Counted from the stretch's first letter, positions 9,199-19,537 are shown. The stretch is 64,000 nt of DNA from Paludibacter sp. (GCA_027450045.1 DAIDKM010000001.1:58610-122609), one strand, 5' to 3'. Translations and numbers: made by a program. The notes: a model not told the origin generated them from the letters alone.

Positions 9199-10041
9199 TT
9201 ATTCTAAAGAATCAGGAACTTTGTAATGTGAACGAGTATGGGATATATGTTTATCTTTTAGTAAAAGCTCGTCTTTGAATTTCAATCCTGTCTTAGTTAC
9301 CAAATATGCTGAAAAGTTTTCATCAGGAATGGCTGTTGACCCATTATTTCCGGACGACAAGTGATTAAAAATGATCATTTTATTTTTTTGATCATATTGA
9401 AGGGTCAGAGTATAACGTGATGTGTAAGGAATGATAACTCGAGATAAAATTGATTCGTTGGTATGAAATAGGGGATCACCCAAACGAATTTGGTTATTTT
9501 CAAAAGAGAGGACATCAATTATTTTGAAGTTACGATTTTCAGAGTATCGCGACCAACCAAGTAATAAATATACAATCTTTTTTTGATATTTATAAGGTAT
9601 TGCACTATAATAGAGTGCTCCATACCAATTGTTGGGTGAAATTTCTTCTTGTTCCTGTGGCAAATAAACTGTCTTAGGTTGCTTTAATCTAAACACGACG
9701 TTATCCTGTTTTCGTTGAATAAAGCATACAAAATGATAATTACCTGATTGTGCAATGTAATTCCATGAATAGATTCGCAATGCACGATCCGTCGAATAAA
9801 CTTTTCCGACATATTGCAGCGAATCAAATGGATAATCAAACGATGCAGGTTGCGAAAATGTTCGGGTAAATTCTTTGCAGATAGAATCATTGATGACCTG
9901 ACGATGCGCGTCATTTTTTGCTCTATAAAGCCGATTGAACAGGCTATGTAATAAAACTTCCGACTGATTTATCGGAACTATTTGTGCATGGGTAAACCAA
10001 CCTATGCTCAACAACAAAAATATGGAATGAACCCGACGCAT
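9199..10041 (-). CDS. Hypothetical periplasmic protein
   Basis: 280 aa with signal peptide; no family recognised. Confidence 0.65.
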   Translation of the reverse strand: MRRVHSIFLLLSIGWFTHAQIVPINQSEVLLHSLFNRLYRAKNDAHRQVINDSICKEFTRTFSQPASFDYPFDSLQYVGKVYSTDRALRIYSWNYIAQSGNYHFVCFIQRKQDNVVFRLKQPKTVYLPQEQEEISPNNWYGALYYSAIPYKYQKKIVYLLLGWSRYSENRNFKIIDVLSFENNQIRLGDPLFHTNESILSRVIIPYTSRYTLTLQYDQKNKMIIFNHLSSGNNGSTAIPDENFSAYLVTKTGLKFKDELLLKDKHISHTRSHYKVPDSLE

Positions 10042-10081
10042 AAAAATTAGACACTTTTCTCGTGAAATGAGCGAAGTGACA

Positions 10082-10798
10082 TTACAATTCTTTCATATTA
10101 TGAAATACATTCTGAACATCTTCGTCTTCTTCCAGCCGGTCGATGAGCTTCATGACTTGCGCCTGTTGTTCTTCATTCAGCTCTTTAGTTTCATTTGGAA
10201 TACGTTCAAATTCAGCGCTTAAAATTTCAAATCCATTTTCTTCCAGCCATTTCTGAATTCGGTTGAAGGATTCAAATTCACCATATAACAGTAGATTTTC
10301 ATCTTCTTCAAAAATTTCATCTACACCATAATCAATTAATTCCAGCTCCAAGTCTTCTAAATTTACGCCTTCTTTCGTAGCAATACGAAAAACACTTTTT
10401 CGATCAAATAAAAAAGATAAACTGCCGGTAATGCCCAATGAACCGCCTAATTTATTGAAATGGCTACGCACATTGGCAACCGTACGTGTAGGGTTGTCGG
10501 TGGCGGTTTCAACAACAATAGCGATGCCATGAGGAGCATAGCCTTCGTAAATCATCTCTTTGTAATCAGCCTCGTCTTTTGTTGTCGCTTTTTTTATAGC
10601 ACGATCAACGTTTTCTTTGGGCATGTTTTCTGCCTTGGCATTTTGAATCAATGCCCGTAATCGAGGATTATTGTTTGGGTCCGGGCCTCCAGATTTGACT
10701 GCTATGGATATTTCTTTTCCTAACTTGGTAAACACGCGGGCCATATTTCCCCAACGTTTCATTTTGCGTGCTTTTCGATATTCAAATGCTCTTCCCAT
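10082..10798 (-). CDS. yebC: YebC/PmpR family transcriptional/translation regulator
   Basis: MGRAFEYRKARKMKRWGNMARVFTKLGKEI, YEGYAPHGIAIVVETATDNPTRTVANVRS. Confidence 0.95.
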   Translation of the reverse strand: MGRAFEYRKARKMKRWGNMARVFTKLGKEISIAVKSGGPDPNNNPRLRALIQNAKAENMPKENVDRAIKKATTKDEADYKEMIYEGYAPHGIAIVVETATDNPTRTVANVRSHFNKLGGSLGITGSLSFLFDRKSVFRIATKEGVNLEDLELELIDYGVDEIFEEDENLLLYGEFESFNRIQKWLEENGFEILSAEFERIPNETKELNEEQQAQVMKLIDRLEEDEDVQNVFHNMKEL

Positions 10799-10908
10799 AT
10801 TAATAACACAATTATAATAAAATACTCATTATATGTTTTGATTGTTCGTATTCTGAATGATTTTTTTCTATGATGTCCGCCTTCTTGTTGTTTAGTATTG
10901 AAGACCTA

Positions 10909-11814
10909 TTATTTCGTAGAATGACTGATTTCGCTTTGTTTCTTAGTCGGTGTTTTTGTAATGGAGGGTAGGCTTGGGCCACTTAAATTTATATTCCAAC
11001 TTACTTTGAGTCCAACAGAGTATAATTTGACTTGATCTACAAAATTAGAAGAAGGAAGTCCTGCATATTGAAAATAATTAAACATCAATGGTGTTGAAGT
11101 GTAAGTGCGACGCATGTTGTTCAATCCAAGGTCTCCATAGAGACTGAAAGTGAGGAAGCTGCTTTTTTTGCGTTTTACCAAATATCCTAGTTCAAAAGAT
11201 GCCATGTAGGTGCTTTTGAATGGTGTTGTTCCATGAATTCCAGTTAAATTGTTCGATGTAAAGCCCAACCATGGAATATTCGACATGGTGGCATTTAAAT
11301 CAGGATAATACCCCGTTGTAGTAACGCTTCCTGATGTAACACGGTATGTTGAACCAAGCGGAAAAGATATTTTAACACCACCGGCGGCATAGAGCGCATT
11401 GCCGGTTGGTAAGTAATAACGATAATGAATCATCAAAGGGATAGACATTTGATATACTTCGTCTAATTCTTTGACTCCATTTAATTTAAAATTTAAATTA
11501 TAGGGAAATCCATCGCTGTCAACGGTCGGATTAGTAAATGTATAATTATTTGGGAAAGCAGCAAAAGTGGTGTAGTTAGTAAATGAAATTCCGGTAGAAA
11601 TTCCCCAATGTTGAGTCTTAAAATAAGCCACTCCTAATCCTAATCCCATACCAGGGCCGTCTGATCGAGTACCTGCGGAATTTGCATAGCTTAATGTATT
11701 GACTCCTAAAGATGCGGAACCATTTAATTCAAAGCCTTTAAAATAGGATCCATTTTGCGCAAACATCGCAATGGATAAACCTAAAAATACCCATACAAGG
11801 AGCAATTTTTTCAT
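10909..11814 (-). CDS. PorT-like outer membrane beta-barrel protein
   Basis: Signal peptide, glycine/aromatic-rich beta strands. Confidence 0.6.
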   Translation of the reverse strand: MKKLLLVWVFLGLSIAMFAQNGSYFKGFELNGSASLGVNTLSYANSAGTRSDGPGMGLGLGVAYFKTQHWGISTGISFTNYTTFAAFPNNYTFTNPTVDSDGFPYNLNFKLNGVKELDEVYQMSIPLMIHYRYYLPTGNALYAAGGVKISFPLGSTYRVTSGSVTTTGYYPDLNATMSNIPWLGFTSNNLTGIHGTTPFKSTYMASFELGYLVKRKKSSFLTFSLYGDLGLNNMRRTYTSTPLMFNYFQYAGLPSSNFVDQVKLYSVGLKVSWNINLSGPSLPSITKTPTKKQSEISHSTK

Positions 11815-11938
11815 TATAAAGAAGAGAATAAAGTGTGTGCGAATGAATTCTATAGTTATTGGTAAAATCGAACAGTCGGCAGAAGATAGAATACGACGTT
11901 GATTGTTGAAACAGGTGCTTTAATGAACTTGATGAATA

Positions 11939-12292
11939 TTAATAAGGAGCCGTGTGAAGAGAAAGCGTGTCAGATGATAATTGCGTCCCATTTTGTGTAG
12001 TAACAATTACAAAATATGAACCATTAAGTCCTTTTTCCTGAGTATAATATTGATTGGTTGCACCTGAAATGGCTTGGTTATTTAAATGCCATTGATATGC
12101 TGTATAAGTGTTTGCACTGTTGTTACACACAAGCATGCGACCACTCCAACGCACTGAAATCGTAGGTTTGTAGATAGCTGTTGATGGAGATAAAACAGCA
12201 CTTGTTCCTTCGGAAACAGTCCCTGCTGGATTGCATGAATATGCTAACGATGTGATTATCAATGATGCAAATAACAAACGGATATATTTCAT
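11939..12292 (-). CDS. Small lipoprotein with Ig-like (YQWHLNNQAISGATNQYYT) segment
   Basis: MKYIRLLFASLIITSLAYSC lipobox; ORF extends to 12334 but a -7-like box at 12324-12331 favours the 12292 start. Confidence 0.6.
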   Translation of the reverse strand: MKYIRLLFASLIITSLAYSCNPAGTVSEGTSAVLSPSTAIYKPTISVRWSGRMLVCNNSANTYTAYQWHLNNQAISGATNQYYTQEKGLNGSYFVIVTTQNGTQLSSDTLSLHTAPY

Positions 12293-12323
12293 ATGGAATG
12301 AAGAGGTTATGTTAAGTTGACTG

Positions 12324-12331
12324 CAAATGTA
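12324..12331 (-). promoter_or_regulatory. Putative -7 box TACATTTG
   Basis: CAAATGTA on plus strand. Confidence 0.4.
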
Positions 12332-12401
12332 CACAAATTATTCCAATTGATGCGCGCAAAAAGCATTTGCTCCTGCCAGCAAAGGATTCGCTGGAGTTGG
12401 T

Positions 12402-14174
12402 TTAATCAATTTCGAGTTTAAATTCTTTCCGCAAATATCCTAAAGCGCTGTTTTTTTCTGCTAACCAGGCATATCGGTCTTGTGATGTAAAAAGAGCATT
12501 TTTTTGATCTGTTTCATCAACTTCCACTTCAAATGTAAGATAATCATTGCGAAGTTGTTCTACTAAGTAGATTTTCAAGTCATCTTGCACTTCAGCAAAC
12601 GATTTTTTTTGCAAGGGTTGATCAAACACAATGCGTATGACATCTCCATTCATCAAATTTGGCAACCTATTGATCATGAAATTCTTAGCATGTACTTTCT
12701 CTGGAATTTTTTCATCGGCAAATGTTCTCCATGCTTGATGCAGAGCTTCTTCGGTAAACGATTCGTGTTGCTTTGCTTTATATTTTGGAGCTGCATTGTC
12801 GGAAACTTGAGAAGGCAAGGCCGCAGCCGTCGAATGAATGGAGATAGAAGGTGGTATGGCAGGGGATTGTTTTGAAGTCTCAGTTGGTGGAGTAGGGGAC
12901 GGCGTTTTAGGTTTCAATGATTGGGAAGAAGGTAGAGGAGTATTTTGAATTCCGTTATTCGACACGGTACTCGGATTACTTCCCATTATACTGATCTTTT
13001 CAATTGGTCTAGGTTCAATATCTTCAACTAATTGCTCTTTTTTTTTATCATTCCATTGGCAAAGCCGGATCAGTAGCAGCTCAGTTAATAAACGTTTATT
13101 ACGACTGGTTCTAAAATTCATGTCACACTCGTTTGAAAGTGACAAGGCGTAATATAAAAATTCAGTACTGCATTGCTGGGCTTGATTGACGTAAAGATCT
13201 TTGATAGTGTTTGCCATTTCGAGCAGTTGAACTGTCGCAGCATCTTTACACATAAGTAAATCGCGAAAATAACTGCTTATCCCTGTTACGAAGTTCTGAG
13301 CATCAAATCCTTTGTTTAGAATTTCATTAAACAATAACAAAGAATCAGCAGCCTGATTGTTTAAGAAACTATTCGTTAATCGAAAATAATAATCATAGTC
13401 CAAAACGTTCAAGTTTTCAATCACTGCTTGATATGTGATTTTATCGCCACAGTAGCTTACCACTTGATCGAAAATCGAAAGAGCATCGCGCATTCCGCCA
13501 TCTGCTTTTTGAGCAATGACATTTAATGCTTCAGGTTCAGCGTCAATACCTTCGTTGATAGCAATCTGCATCAGATGCTCCACAATATCATTAATGCCAA
13601 TTCGCACAAAATCATATATTTGGCAACGAGATAAAATAGTGGGGATGATTTTATGTTTTTCAGTTGTGGCAAGTATAAAAATAGCATGAGCAGGCGGTTC
13701 TTCCAGTGTCTTTAGAAAAGCATTAAAAGCCGATTGCGAAAGCATGTGTACTTCATCGATGATATAAACACTATAATGTCCAATTTGTGGCGGGATGCGG
13801 ACTTGTTCCACTAAAGAACGAATATCGTCAACAGAATTATTCGACGCGGCATCTAATTCATGAATATTATAGGAACGTTGTTCATTGAATGTGCGACAGG
13901 ACTCACACTCGTTGCATGCTTCAAAATCAGATGTAAGATGCTCGCAATTAATAGTTTTTGCAAAAATGCGCGCACAAGATGTTTTTCCTACGCCACGAGG
14001 TCCGCAAAACAAGTAAGCATGGGCTAAATGGTTTGTTCTAACAGCGTTTTTCAAAGTGGCTGTCAAAGCAGCTTGTCCAACTACAGAGGCAAAGGTAGCC
14101 GGACGATATTTTCGTGCTGAAACAATGAAATTATTCATACTATTTTTGGACAAAGATTCATAAGTATTCATCAA
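12402..14174 (-). CDS. dnaX: DNA polymerase III subunit gamma/tau
   Basis: ARKYRPATFASVVGQ, GPRGVGKTSCARIFAK, C4 zinc motif (CNECESC), VHMLSQSAFNAFLKTLEEPP. Confidence 0.97.
   Translation of the reverse strand: MMNTYESLSKNSMNNFIVSARKYRPATFASVVGQAALTATLKNAVRTNHLAHAYLFCGPRGVGKTSCARIFAKTINCEHLTSDFEACNECESCRTFNEQRSYNIHELDAASNNSVDDIRSLVEQVRIPPQIGHYSVYIIDEVHMLSQSAFNAFLKTLEEPPAHAIFILATTEKHKIIPTILSRCQIYDFVRIGINDIVEHLMQIAINEGIDAEPEALNVIAQKADGGMRDALSIFDQVVSYCGDKITYQAVIENLNVLDYDYYFRLTNSFLNNQAADSLLLFNEILNKGFDAQNFVTGISSYFRDLLMCKDAATVQLLEMANTIKDLYVNQAQQCSTEFLYYALSLSNECDMNFRTSRNKRLLTELLLIRLCQWNDKKKEQLVEDIEPRPIEKISIMGSNPSTVSNNGIQNTPLPSSQSLKPKTPSPTPPTETSKQSPAIPPSISIHSTAAALPSQVSDNAAPKYKAKQHESFTEEALHQAWRTFADEKIPEKVHAKNFMINRLPNLMNGDVIRIVFDQPLQKKSFAEVQDDLKIYLVEQLRNDYLTFEVEVDETDQKNALFTSQDRYAWLAEKNSALGYLRKEFKLEID
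13038..13046 (-). other. A9 homopolymer in dnaX, candidate slippage site
   Basis: mRNA GAT AAA AAA AAA GAG CAA TTA G; -1 frame reads AGA GCA ATT AGT TGA, +1 frame AGC AAT TAG. Confidence 0.4.
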
Positions 14175-14221
14175 TCATAAAAGTGACTAACTAAAAGAAT
14201 CGCTTTTTTGATTGTACGAAG

Positions 14222-14229
14222 CAAATATA
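14222..14229 (-). promoter_or_regulatory. Putative -7 box TATATTTG for dnaX
   Basis: CAAATATA on plus strand upstream of dnaX. Confidence 0.45.
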
Positions 14230-14303
14230 AGAAAGATTATTGAGGTGACACATAAACGCAAGGCAAACTTATGCTTGTTTTTTTCAAGCAATAGACTTCT
14301 CTG

Positions 14304-14351
14304 AAAAGTAAAAAGCCATTTACAACATTTTGTAAATGGCTTTTTACTTTT
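14304..14351 (-). terminator. Intrinsic terminator after tRNA-Asn
   Basis: Perfect 21 bp inverted repeat AAAAGTAAAAAGCCATTTACA / TGTAAATGGCTTTTTACTTTT with 6 nt loop. Confidence 0.85.
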
Positions 14352-14352
14352 G

Positions 14353-14426
14353 CTCTTCAGGTAGGACTTGAACCTACGACCCCCTGATTAACAGTCAGGT
14401 GCTCTAACCGACTGAGCTACTGAAGA
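14353..14426 (-). tRNA. tRNA-Asn(GTT)
   Basis: TCTTCAG...CTGAAGA acceptor stem; anticodon arm CCTGA-CTGTTAA-TCAGG; T-arm GTAGGTTCGAGTCCTAC. Confidence 0.95.
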
Positions 14427-14523
14427 AGATAATATAAAAATATTTTTGAATACTTTATGTCATGTTTCTGAACCGTTGTTCTGAAACCTTTTATTGATTG
14501 ACGATTTGTTCTCAAAAGCGTTG

Positions 14524-14531
14524 CAAAGGTA
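14524..14531 (-). promoter_or_regulatory. Putative -7 box TACCTTTG for tRNA-Asn
   Basis: CAAAGGTA on plus strand. Confidence 0.45.
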
Positions 14532-14644
14532 AATCTTTCCTTTGATTCCTGCAAGCGTTTTGCTTGATTTTTTGCTAAAAAAGATCGTCGTTTTCTAATT
14601 TGTTGACTGTAAATTATCAAGACAACGTTGATTAAATGGAGCTT

Positions 14645-15211
14645 TTAAGAAACAGGGACAATAGCTCCCTTTTCCGTGATGATTTGCTGCATGATTACAT
14701 CCCATGGCTCAATGGGCACTTCGTCGATGAGTTGACAATGAAATGCCACAGCTATCGTGGTAAGAACATGATTGGATAAAAATTGGTCATAAAATCCTTT
14801 ACCTCTTCCTAGTCGATTGCCGTTGCGGTCGAATGCTAATCCCGGGATAATTGCCAGATCGATTGCTCCATTATAAGGTTCTCCAATGGGTTCTCCAATA
14901 CCTAAAACACCTTGTTTCAAATCATCTTTACCTGTAAAACGGCGGATTTCTAGCGTGTTACCTATTATTACAGGTAATAACCATGTTTTTTCGAACAAAT
15001 GATTTAGAATAAATGTGTGAGTTTGTACTTCGTCAGGCATTGACCAATAGCATAACACATTGTGTGCTTTTTGAAACACATCTTGTTGTGCTAAGGTTTG
15101 AAAAATGCGTTGGGAGAATTCGTCTCTTTCTTCGAGTGAAAGTTGCTTTTTTCGTTCTTTAATTAGTTGGCGTATTGTTTTTTTACGCTCAATGAGAGAT
15201 GTACCATTCAT
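14645..15211 (-). CDS. 5-formyltetrahydrofolate cyclo-ligase
   Basis: LGRGKGFYDQFL motif; ORF extends to 15235, start may be MNGTSL at 15211. Confidence 0.9.
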   Translation of the reverse strand: MNGTSLIERKKTIRQLIKERKKQLSLEERDEFSQRIFQTLAQQDVFQKAHNVLCYWSMPDEVQTHTFILNHLFEKTWLLPVIIGNTLEIRRFTGKDDLKQGVLGIGEPIGEPYNGAIDLAIIPGLAFDRNGNRLGRGKGFYDQFLSNHVLTTIAVAFHCQLIDEVPIEPWDVIMQQIITEKGAIVPVS

Positions 15212-16274
15212 ACAATTTTTTGACTCCTTCTTCAATGTGGATGGAATGTTTCCAGCCTAATTGGTTTAATTTTGATGGATCGGTCAATTTGCGGAGAGTG
15301 CCATCGGGTTTGTCAATATTGAACTGCAATTTACCTTTAAAGCCAACGGCTTGTTGAATGGTTTCTGCCAATTGCTTGATAGAAAGTTCTTCTCCGGTTC
15401 CAATGTTAATATGGCAGTTTCGAACTTCTTTTTGATTTCCTTTCAAATCGTCAAAATTGACTTTTTCCATGATAAAGACACACGCGTCAGCCATCTCTTC
15501 ACTCCACAGAAACTCACGCAATGGGGTGCCGCTTCCCCAGATTTCAACTTCCACGTTATGAATGTTTTTAATCGAGATGCCGAACGATTGCAACTGTTCG
15601 AGAATTGCTTGTTCAGAAGCATTTCCGTCAATTGATCGGATGGGACGCTTGGATAAGTCAGAACGAATAGCTTTCCAATCATTATTTTCCAAACATTTAC
15701 CGAGATAAATTTTACGAATTAATGCAGGAAGCACATGGGAGGAAAGAAGATCAAAATTATCATTCGGTCCGTATAAATTTGTGGGCATTACCGCGATAAA
15801 ATTGGTTCCATATTGGAGATTGTAACTTTCGCACATTTTCAAACCGGCAATTTTGGCAATGGCATACGGTTCATTGGTGTATTCTAAAGGACCTGTGAGC
15901 AATTCTTGTTCATTCATAGGTTGTTGTGCATCACGCGGGTAAATGCATGTGCTGCCCAAGAACAACAGTTTTTTCACTCCATGCACATAGGCTTGATGAA
16001 TGACATTGTTTTGAATTGTCAGGTTGTCGTAAATAAATTCTCCACGATAAGTGTTGTTGGCTACAATTCCCCCCACTTTTGCGGCTGCCAAGAAAACATA
16101 ATCAGGCTTCTCACATGCAAAAAAATCACTTACTGCCTGTTGATTGCGCAAATCCAATTCGAATGAACTTCGAGTCACAAAATGGGTGTACCCTTTCGAT
16201 TGTAAATTGTGCAAGATGGCAGAACCCACCAACCCATTGTGACCGGCAACAAAAATTTTAGCGTCTTTATTCAT
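15189..16274 (-). CDS. fcl: GDP-L-fucose synthase
   Basis: KIFVAGHNGLVGSAI, LFLGSTCIYPRDAQQPMNEQELLTGPLEYTNEPYAIAKIAG. Confidence 0.95.
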   Translation of the reverse strand: MNKDAKIFVAGHNGLVGSAILHNLQSKGYTHFVTRSSFELDLRNQQAVSDFFACEKPDYVFLAAAKVGGIVANNTYRGEFIYDNLTIQNNVIHQAYVHGVKKLLFLGSTCIYPRDAQQPMNEQELLTGPLEYTNEPYAIAKIAGLKMCESYNLQYGTNFIAVMPTNLYGPNDNFDLLSSHVLPALIRKIYLGKCLENNDWKAIRSDLSKRPIRSIDGNASEQAILEQLQSFGISIKNIHNVEVEIWGSGTPLREFLWSEEMADACVFIMEKVNFDDLKGNQKEVRNCHINIGTGEELSIKQLAETIQQAVGFKGKLQFNIDKPDGTLRKLTDPSKLNQLGWKHSIHIEEGVKKLYEWYISH

Positions 16275-16312
16275 GACAGTGATTGTTTGATCAAGATATT
16301 AAAAACAGTTGA

Positions 16313-17392
16313 TTACCATTTAATACGTGATTGGTTGATTTTTTCCACATATTCATAGTCAAATCGAGCCATTCGAGCCACTAATTCCTTGAAAGGTGTT
16401 TGTGTTGGATTCCAACCTAAGAGTTTTTTTGCTTTTGCAGGATTTCCCAAAAGTTGTTCTACTTCGGTAGGCCTAAAATATTTTGGATCTACTTCAACTA
16501 TGATTTTACCTGTTTTCTTGCAAATTCCTTTTTCATCAACGCCCTTGCCTTCCCAAACTAATTCGATGCCAATTTCGGCAAACGCTAAAGTACAGAACTC
16601 GCGAACTGTGTGCATTTCACCTGTAGCGATGACAAAATCTTCAGGTGTTGAGTGTTGCAAAATTAACCACATACATTCCACATAATCTCTGGCATACCCC
16701 CAGTCACGTTGCGAGTCAAGACTACCCAAATACAACTTTTGTTGATAGCCTCTGGAGATACGGGCTGCCGCTAAAGTGATTTTGCGAGTAACAAACGTTT
16801 CTCCTCGTCGTTCTGATTCATGGTTGAACAAAATGCCATTCACAGCAAACATGTTATAGGCTTCGCGATAATTTTTTGTAATCCAAAAGCCATACATTTT
16901 TGCCACAGCGTAAGGCGAACGTGGGTAGAAAGGCGTTGTTTCCGTTTGTGGAACTTCTTGCACTTTACCGAATAATTCGGATGTGGAAGCCTGATAAATG
17001 CGGGTAATTTTCTCAAGTCCGCAAATACGAACAGCCTCCAATAAGCGTAATGTTCCGACGCCATCGGTTTCTGCAGTGTACTCAGGCACCTCAAACGAAA
17101 CTTTAACATGCGATTGAGCTGCTAAGTTGTAAATTTCGTCGGGACGAATTTCTTGCATCAACCGTATTAAGTTGGACGAATCGGTCATATCACCATAATG
17201 CAACTGAATCTTCCTGTTTTTGTGCATGTCTTCAATTAAATCGTCAATATATAAATGTTCTATTTTCTGTGTGTTGAAAACAGAACTACGACGAATGATA
17301 CCATGAACTTGATAACCTTTGTCTAATAAAAATTCAGCCAAATAAGAGCCATCTTGACCATTGATGCCGGTAATGAGTGCAATTTTTTCCAT
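16313..17392 (-). CDS. gmd: GDP-mannose 4,6-dehydratase
   Basis: [52 protein letters not shown]. Confidence 0.97.
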   Translation of the reverse strand: MEKIALITGINGQDGSYLAEFLLDKGYQVHGIIRRSSVFNTQKIEHLYIDDLIEDMHKNRKIQLHYGDMTDSSNLIRLMQEIRPDEIYNLAAQSHVKVSFEVPEYTAETDGVGTLRLLEAVRICGLEKITRIYQASTSELFGKVQEVPQTETTPFYPRSPYAVAKMYGFWITKNYREAYNMFAVNGILFNHESERRGETFVTRKITLAAARISRGYQQKLYLGSLDSQRDWGYARDYVECMWLILQHSTPEDFVIATGEMHTVREFCTLAFAEIGIELVWEGKGVDEKGICKKTGKIIVEVDPKYFRPTEVEQLLGNPAKAKKLLGWNPTQTPFKELVARMARFDYEYVEKINQSRIKW

Positions 17393-17396
17393 GAGA

Positions 17397-18785
17397 TTAA
17401 GCTATAAAAGTGGTAATGTCAGAAATAATTTTATCTGCTAATTGATTGGCTTCTTCTGATGTAGGTGCTTCGGTATAGATACGAATGATAGGTTCGGTAT
17501 TGGATTTGCGCAGATGAACCCAACTATTTGGGAAATCAACTTTTACCCCATCGACAGTATTAATATCGAATGAAGCATACTTTTCTGCAATATGACGTAA
17601 AAGATTGTCTACGTTTATGTTTTGAGTGAGATCCATTCGTTTCTTTGCCATGAAATAGGAAGGGTAAGTGGCACGTAAAGCAGTCGGTGTTTTTTCGCTG
17701 ATAGCTAAATGAGAAAGAAACAACGCGATTCCTACTAAAGCGTCGCGGCCATAATGACTTTCTGGATAAATGACACCTCCATTTCCTTCGCCACCAATAA
17801 TGGCTTGTGTTGCTTTCATCTTATCAACCACATTCACTTCGCCAACGGCTGATGCTGTATATGTGCCGCCATATTTTACTGTCACGTCACGTAAGGCACG
17901 CGTTGAACTCATGTTTGAAACCGTATTGCCAGGCGTATGAGATAATACGTAGTCGGCTACTGCAACTAACGTATATTCTTCTCCAAACATGGAACCATCT
18001 TCGCATACAATGGCTAATCGATCTACATCTGGATCGACAACAAAGCCGACATCTGCTTGTCCTTGTTTTAATACTTCAGCAATTTGAGTCAAATGTTCGG
18101 GAAGAGGTTCCGGATTATGGGCAAATAGACCATCCGGCGTGCAATTGATTTTTTCAATCATGTTAACCCCCAATGCTTCAAGCAATGCCGGAATCGCAAT
18201 GCCACCAACTGAATTGACACAATCAATTGCAACAGTGAAATTGGATTGGTATATTGCTTCGATGTTCACCAAAGGTAAGGATAGTACCTTTTCAATATGT
18301 TTTTGAGTGTAGCTGTTATCGTCAGTCAGTTTGCCTAGTTCGCTGACTGTCGCAAAGGTGTAACTGCCTGATTCGGCAATAGAAAGTACTTCTTCCCCTT
18401 CCTGTGCATTTAGAAATTCGCCTTGTTCGTTAAGCAGTTTCAACGCATTCCATTGCTTTGGGTTATGACTGGCAGTCAGAATGATGCCACCGGAAGCTTG
18501 TTCTAATTGCACAGCTATTTCGGTCGTAGGTGTGGAAGCAAGACCAATATTGACCACATCGCATCCCATGCCTAAAAGAGTTCCGATTACGACATGATTG
18601 ACCATTTCTCCTGAAATACGCGCATCACGTCCAACAACAATTTTAGCCTTAGTAGCAGTTGATCTTTTAATGATCCAAGATGCATAAGCAGCCGTAAAAC
18701 GTACGAGATCGAGTGGATTTAATCCTTCACCAAGTTGGCCGCCGATAGTGCCACGAATGCCTGAAATAGATTTAATGAGTGTCAT
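17397..18785 (-). CDS. glmM: Phosphoglucosamine/phosphomannomutase (GlmM/ManB-type)
   Basis: [54 protein letters not shown]. Confidence 0.9.
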   Translation of the reverse strand: MTLIKSISGIRGTIGGQLGEGLNPLDLVRFTAAYASWIIKRSTATKAKIVVGRDARISGEMVNHVVIGTLLGMGCDVVNIGLASTPTTEIAVQLEQASGGIILTASHNPKQWNALKLLNEQGEFLNAQEGEEVLSIAESGSYTFATVSELGKLTDDNSYTQKHIEKVLSLPLVNIEAIYQSNFTVAIDCVNSVGGIAIPALLEALGVNMIEKINCTPDGLFAHNPEPLPEHLTQIAEVLKQGQADVGFVVDPDVDRLAIVCEDGSMFGEEYTLVAVADYVLSHTPGNTVSNMSSTRALRDVTVKYGGTYTASAVGEVNVVDKMKATQAIIGGEGNGGVIYPESHYGRDALVGIALFLSHLAISEKTPTALRATYPSYFMAKKRMDLTQNINVDNLLRHIAEKYASFDINTVDGVKVDFPNSWVHLRKSNTEPIIRIYTEAPTSEEANQLADKIISDITTFIA

Positions 18786-18917
18786 ACATTATCTGTTTGA
18801 TTTCAAAATAGACTTGAAACATCTTTGCCATCATTTCTTCGCTATGCAGAAAAAAGATCACACAGAAAAACACAGAAATGAAGCCATGCAAGTTGCCGTC
18901 AAAATTAAACGATTGTT

Positions 18918-19472
18918 TTAATTTTGGCTTGGTAGTTTTAAGATGCTAATTACGTGAATATAAGGAATGATGCTGGTTTGTTCTGCAGAGAACCCAAGAC
19001 CACCAGGAACGATCATTTGAGCTTTCGCACCACTATATTTCATATACGAAACCGCTTCTTGCCAAGCTGGTGGCTCTGATCCAGAAACTCTAAATGTCAT
19101 GATATACGGATACGGAGCATTGAGAGTCGTCCAAGTATTTTCAACGGTATCAGGTGGATTAGAAATGGAAATTTTCAGGTAACGAACAACCACTTGATCT
19201 CCACCTTGGATTGAATCAGATGCGATGGTGGTATCACCAGGTTGTATCAAATGATAATAAAGGCCTGTTGGTGTGAGGCAATATTCATTTGATGTCCAAG
19301 CGTTAAAAGCCGGTAGAGTGCTAGTCACCTGAATGCCGTTTTGCTTTATATAGTTTTTGATGGTGGCAGTTTGTGCGCTCAATAAATTTGCATACGTTCC
19401 AGTAGTGGTACATCCGGTTACTAAAAAAATCAGGATAAGACTACCGAAGAGAAAAATGGAGGCTTTTTTCAT
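18918..19472 (-). CDS. DUF4827-type/FKBP-fold lipoprotein
   Basis: MKKASIFLFGSLILIFLVTGC lipobox; ORF extends to 19634 but -7-like box at 19530 favours 19472 start. Confidence 0.65.
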   Translation of the reverse strand: MKKASIFLFGSLILIFLVTGCTTTGTYANLLSAQTATIKNYIKQNGIQVTSTLPAFNAWTSNEYCLTPTGLYYHLIQPGDTTIASDSIQGGDQVVVRYLKISISNPPDTVENTWTTLNAPYPYIMTFRVSGSEPPAWQEAVSYMKYSGAKAQMIVPGGLGFSAEQTSIIPYIHVISILKLPSQN

Positions 19473-19529
19473 AAATGGAATAGGAAATTGAGAGTTTTTA
19501 GCCATGCCGAAGCAAGGATTTATTGCCGA

Positions 19530-19537
19530 CAAAGTTA
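19530..19537 (-). promoter_or_regulatory. Putative -7 box TAACTTTG
   Basis: CAAAGTTA on plus strand. Confidence 0.45.

Noticed and set aside
17807-18148. 113-aa plus-strand ORF opposite glmM
   Set aside because: Antisense shadow ORF; no recognisable domain.
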